Shown: one piece after another, positions 3,416-6,104 of the stretch | How the letters are laid out: each line of letters begins with the position of its first letter | How positions within the stretch are numbered: the stretch's first letter is position 1 | Origin: Candidatus Omnitrophota bacterium | GTDB taxonomy: Bacteria > Omnitrophota > Gorgyraeia > B26-G9 | Direction of reading: 5' to 3' | DNA length: 6,104 bases | Assembly: GCA_022013205.1 (NCBI GenBank) | Contig: JAKLQT010000121.1 | Span: forward strand, 1 to 6,104 | Made by a program: the position numbers and the translations under genes | Notes under the pieces: model-generated | Database searches by the model: none | What the model was told of the DNA's origin: nothing | Seen by the model: the letters and a program-made list of their open reading frames with translations, nothing else

Positions 3416-6104
3416 ATGATTGAAAGAAAAAATTATGCAAAATTAAAAGATGTCTATGAGGTGCCTCATTTGCTTCAGGTGCAGAGGCACTCTTATCATG
3501 AATTTTTGCAGTTAGATGTACCGAAAACAAAGCGCGAAAATAAAGGTTTGCATGCTGTTTTTAATGAGGTTTTCCCTGTGGAGAATTTCGATAAAACATG
3601 CCGCCTTGAATTTTTATATTATAATCTTGATAGATCCAAATATGATGTTTGGGAATGCCAGAGAAGGGGAATGAGTTTTGCCGCTCCGCTGAAAGTTAAA
3701 TTGCGTTTGCGTACAGGCAAGGAAACAAAGGAACAAGAAGTTTACATGGGCGAACTTCCTTTAATGACTGATGTAGGCACATTTGTAATAAATGGTGATG
3801 AGCGGGTTGTTGTCAGCCAGTTGCACCGGTCTCCCGGAATATGTTTTGAAGAAAGTGTGCATATTTCAGGAAAAAAACTTCGCTCTGCGCGGCTGATTCC
3901 TTATAGAGGGGCATGGGTGGAGTTTGAGTTTGATATTAATGATGTGCTCTATGTTTATATCGACCGCAGAAGAAAATTCTATGCGGCCACCTTCTTGCGC
4001 GCGGTCGGCTTTTCTTCAAACGCGGATATTTTAAAGCTCTTCTATCCTGTTGAAGAAGTAAAATTACCGCTTAAAAAAGCAGAGGACATGGAAAAGATAA
4101 TTTTTGCCGAAGACATTCTTAGCCCTAAAGATAATACTACTACCTTGTTTTCCTCAGGATCCAGATTGACAAAGCATGGAGTTGATCAGCTTCTGGATAT
4201 GGGGGTTGAGGTGCTTAATTGTTTTGTTATTGACGGGCCGGAGATTATTAACAGCCTGGAAAAGGACAGAACGACAAACAGAGAAGAAGCCCTGTTTGAA
4301 ATTTTCCGTCGGCTTCGCCCGGGTGACCCGGTAACGATAGAATCAGCGCAGACCTTAATTGAGCGCTTGATATTTGATGAGAAGCGTTATGATCTGGGTA
4401 GGGTGGGACGTTTTGTTTTAAATAGAAAACTGGAAATGAAAAAACCCTTGGAAAGCCGTGTGCTTGATGCCGAAACCCTGATCAGAACCATAAAATATTT
4501 AATTAAACTTAAAAGAGGCGAGGGAAAGTTAGACGATATTGATCATCTGGGTAATAGACGTGTGCGTACTGTGGGAGAACTTGTGCAGAATCAATTTCGT
4601 ATCGGGCTTGCCCGTATGGAGAGATCAGTGCGCGAGCGTATGGGCATCTATGAAATGGATACGGTAATGCCGCACAATCTGATCAATTCAAAACTGATAT
4701 CTTCGGTTATTAAGGATTTCTTCGGACGCAGCCAGCTGTCTCAGTTTATGGATCAAACCAATCCGCTTTCGGAACTGACCCATAAAAGAAGGCTTAGCGC
4801 TCTGGGGCCTGGAGGATTAAGCCGGGAAAGAGCGGGTTTTGAAGTGAGAGACGTCCACTATTCGCATTATGGACGTATTTGCCCTATTGAAACTCCGGAA
4901 GGGCCGAATATCGGATTGATCGCTTCTCTTACAACTTTTGCGCGTATTAATGAGTTTGGTTTTATCGAGACCCCTTACCGCAAGGTTGTAAATGGCAAAG
5001 TAACAGATAAGCTGGATTACTTAAGTGCCGATATCGAAGATAACTATGTTATTGCACAGGCTAATGCTCCAATTGACAGTAAAGGACACTTTGTTAACGA
5101 ATTGATCGCATGCAGATATAAAGGAGACTTTCCTAAGATCGTAAGAGACGAAGTCGATTATATGGATGTTTCACCGCGCCAACTTGTTAGTGTTGCCGCG
5201 AGCCTTATTCCGTTCCTGGAACATGACGACGCGAACCGTGCTTTAATGGGAAGTAATATGCAACGCCAGGCTGTACCGCTGCTTGATACCGAAGCACCGC
5301 TGGTAGGCACAGGCATGGAGCAGAAAGTTGCCCAGGATTCCGGATCGGTTATTATCGCGAAGCATTCCGGAGAGGTTAAATATGTTGATGCCACTACAAT
5401 AGTGATTGATAATGAAACCTATACATTAAAGAAATTCTCCCGCTCCAATGCGTCTACCTGTGTAAATCAGAGGCCATTGGTTAAGGTGGGGCAGAAAATC
5501 AAAAAAGACCAGATCATTGCTGACGGGGCAGCCACTAAAGACGGTGAGCTGGCTCTTGGACGCAACGTGCTGGTAGCCTTTATGCCCTGGCGCGGATACA
5601 ATTTTGAAGATGCTATTTTAATCAGTGAAAGAGTGGTAAAGGAAGATCTCTATACTTCAGTGCATATAGAGGAATTTGAGTGTGAAGCACGCGATACGCG
5701 TCTTGGTAATGAAGAGATTACAAAAGATATCCCGAATATAGGAGAAGAGTCTTTAAAAGACTTAGGCGAGGATGGGATTGTCCGTATAGGAGCTGAGGTT
5801 TGTCCCGGGGATATTCTGGTTGGAAAAGTAACACCTAAAAGTGAGACCGAATTATCTCCGGAAGAAAAATTGCTTCGCGCGATTTTTGGTGAAAAAGCGC
5901 AGGATGTAAAAGATACATCGCTTACAGTTCCTCCGGGAATAGAAGGGGTTGTAACGGATATACGTGTTTTCTCTAGAAAAGGATTAAAGAGTAAGTCTAA
6001 AGAGCAGATCAGCGATGAACTGCGCATGACAGATAAAATTCATAAGTATTACGGCGAACAGATCAAGAAATTGAAAAAAGAGCGTAATCAGAAATTATAT
6101 AACC
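3416..6104 (+). CDS. rpoB: DNA-directed RNA polymerase subunit beta (3' end outside window)
   Basis: The frame stays open for 896 codons to the window edge. This is the beta subunit, forming one pincer and part of the active centre of RNA polymerase. Visible landmarks: GELPLMTDVGTFVING and ERVVVSQLHRSPG (112-141); the rifampicin-pocket segment (437-463; SQLSQFMDQTNPL, THKRRLSALGPGG); CPIETPEGPNIGLI (489-502); DANRALMGSNMQRQAVP (606-622), with R608, N614 and Q618 matching E. coli R678, N684 and Q688; NFEDAI, with E731-D732 matching the E813-D814 pair near the catalytic site; and EKLLRAIFGEKAQDVKDTS from about 818. Positions usually changed in rifampicin resistance (E. coli S512, Q513, D516, H526, R529, S531, L533, P564, I572) keep the sensitive-type residue. 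The protein runs about 70 residues short of E. coli before this region. After about 853 it enters a Lys/Glu-rich helical stretch that looks like a lineage-specific insertion. The catalytic lysines and C-terminus are not in view. rpoC probably follows. Confidence 0.98.
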   Translation, partial: MIERKNYAKLKDVYEVPHLLQVQRHSYHEFLQLDVPKTKRENKGLHAVFNEVFPVENFDKTCRLEFLYYNLDRSKYDVWECQRRGMSFAAPLKVKLRLRTGKETKEQEVYMGELPLMTDVGTFVINGDERVVVSQLHRSPGICFEESVHISGKKLRSARLIPYRGAWVEFEFDINDVLYVYIDRRRKFYAATFLRAVGFSSNADILKLFYPVEEVKLPLKKAEDMEKIIFAEDILSPKDNTTTLFSSGSRLTKHGVDQLLDMGVEVLNCFVIDGPEIINSLEKDRTTNREEALFEIFRRLRPGDPVTIESAQTLIERLIFDEKRYDLGRVGRFVLNRKLEMKKPLESRVLDAETLIRTIKYLIKLKRGEGKLDDIDHLGNRRVRTVGELVQNQFRIGLARMERSVRERMGIYEMDTVMPHNLINSKLISSVIKDFFGRSQLSQFMDQTNPLSELTHKRRLSALGPGGLSRERAGFEVRDVHYSHYGRICPIETPEGPNIGLIASLTTFARINEFGFIETPYRKVVNGKVTDKLDYLSADIEDNYVIAQANAPIDSKGHFVNELIACRYKGDFPKIVRDEVDYMDVSPRQLVSVAASLIPFLEHDDANRALMGSNMQRQAVPLLDTEAPLVGTGMEQKVAQDSGSVIIAKHSGEVKYVDATTIVIDNETYTLKKFSRSNASTCVNQRPLVKVGQKIKKDQIIADGAATKDGELALGRNVLVAFMPWRGYNFEDAILISERVVKEDLYTSVHIEEFECEARDTRLGNEEITKDIPNIGEESLKDLGEDGIVRIGAEVCPGDILVGKVTPKSETELSPEEKLLRAIFGEKAQDVKDTSLTVPPGIEGVVTDIRVFSRKGLKSKSKEQISDELRMTDKIHKYYGEQIKKLKKERNQKLYN

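Noticed and set aside
5158..6027. Two - strand reading frames (5158-5394 and 5650-6027) inside rpoB
   Set aside because: Both are shadows of conserved RpoB coding sequence and have no independent evidence.
1..6104. A novel accessory system, mobile element or CRISPR array
   Set aside because: Every gene is a recognised core gene on one strand in a common order, gaps are short, and no direct-repeat array, transposase or integrase signal was seen.

Overview
This is a 6.1 kb piece of a bacterial chromosome carrying the core translation/transcription cluster tuf - rpmG - tRNA-Trp - secE - nusG - rplK - rplA - rplJ - rplL - rpoB. Everything is on the + strand. The two ends are cut: only the last 46 codons of tuf are present, and rpoB runs off the right edge after 896 complete codons. 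All complete genes have intact frames, family-typical lengths and recognisable conserved motifs, so this looks like ordinary, vertically inherited housekeeping DNA. I see no mobile element, CRISPR array, phage gene or defence gene.

Organism: the base composition is moderate and slightly AT-rich. The gene order (tuf, tRNA-Trp, secE, nusG, rplKAJL, rpoB) is widespread in bacteria. Several details argue against a typical proteobacterium: a tRNA-Trp with an unusual D-arm region, an L10 C-terminus of the Thermotoga type, an L7/L12 with an N-terminal extension, and an RpoB about 70 residues shorter than E. coli ahead of the rifampicin region. My best guess is an uncultured lineage near the PVC/Omnitrophota/Elusimicrobiota part of the tree, but this rests on general resemblance and is weakly supported.

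Layout: 1-305 holds the end of tuf and rpmG (zinc-ribbon L33), 14 nt apart. 306-416 is a non-coding gap with a possible leaky terminator (hairpin plus T-rich run) and a weak candidate promoter. 417-490 is tRNA-Trp with encoded CCA. 491-546 is a short leader with two overlapping inverted repeats. From 547 to the end the genes are packed tightly (gaps of 3, 2, 6, 9, 11 and 45 nt), consistent with one operon.

How the genes work together: EF-Tu delivers aminoacyl-tRNA to the ribosome. L10 and L7/L12 form the stalk that recruits EF-Tu and other GTPases, beside L11 at the stalk base; L1 forms the opposite stalk. L33 is a large-subunit protein near the E site. NusG couples RNA polymerase (here its beta subunit, RpoB) to the translating ribosome and affects pausing and termination. 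SecE is part of the membrane channel for exported proteins. Co-expression of these parts is a classic bacterial arrangement. The points worth a second look are modest and concern regulation and lineage-specific protein architecture; I did not find a previously undescribed system.
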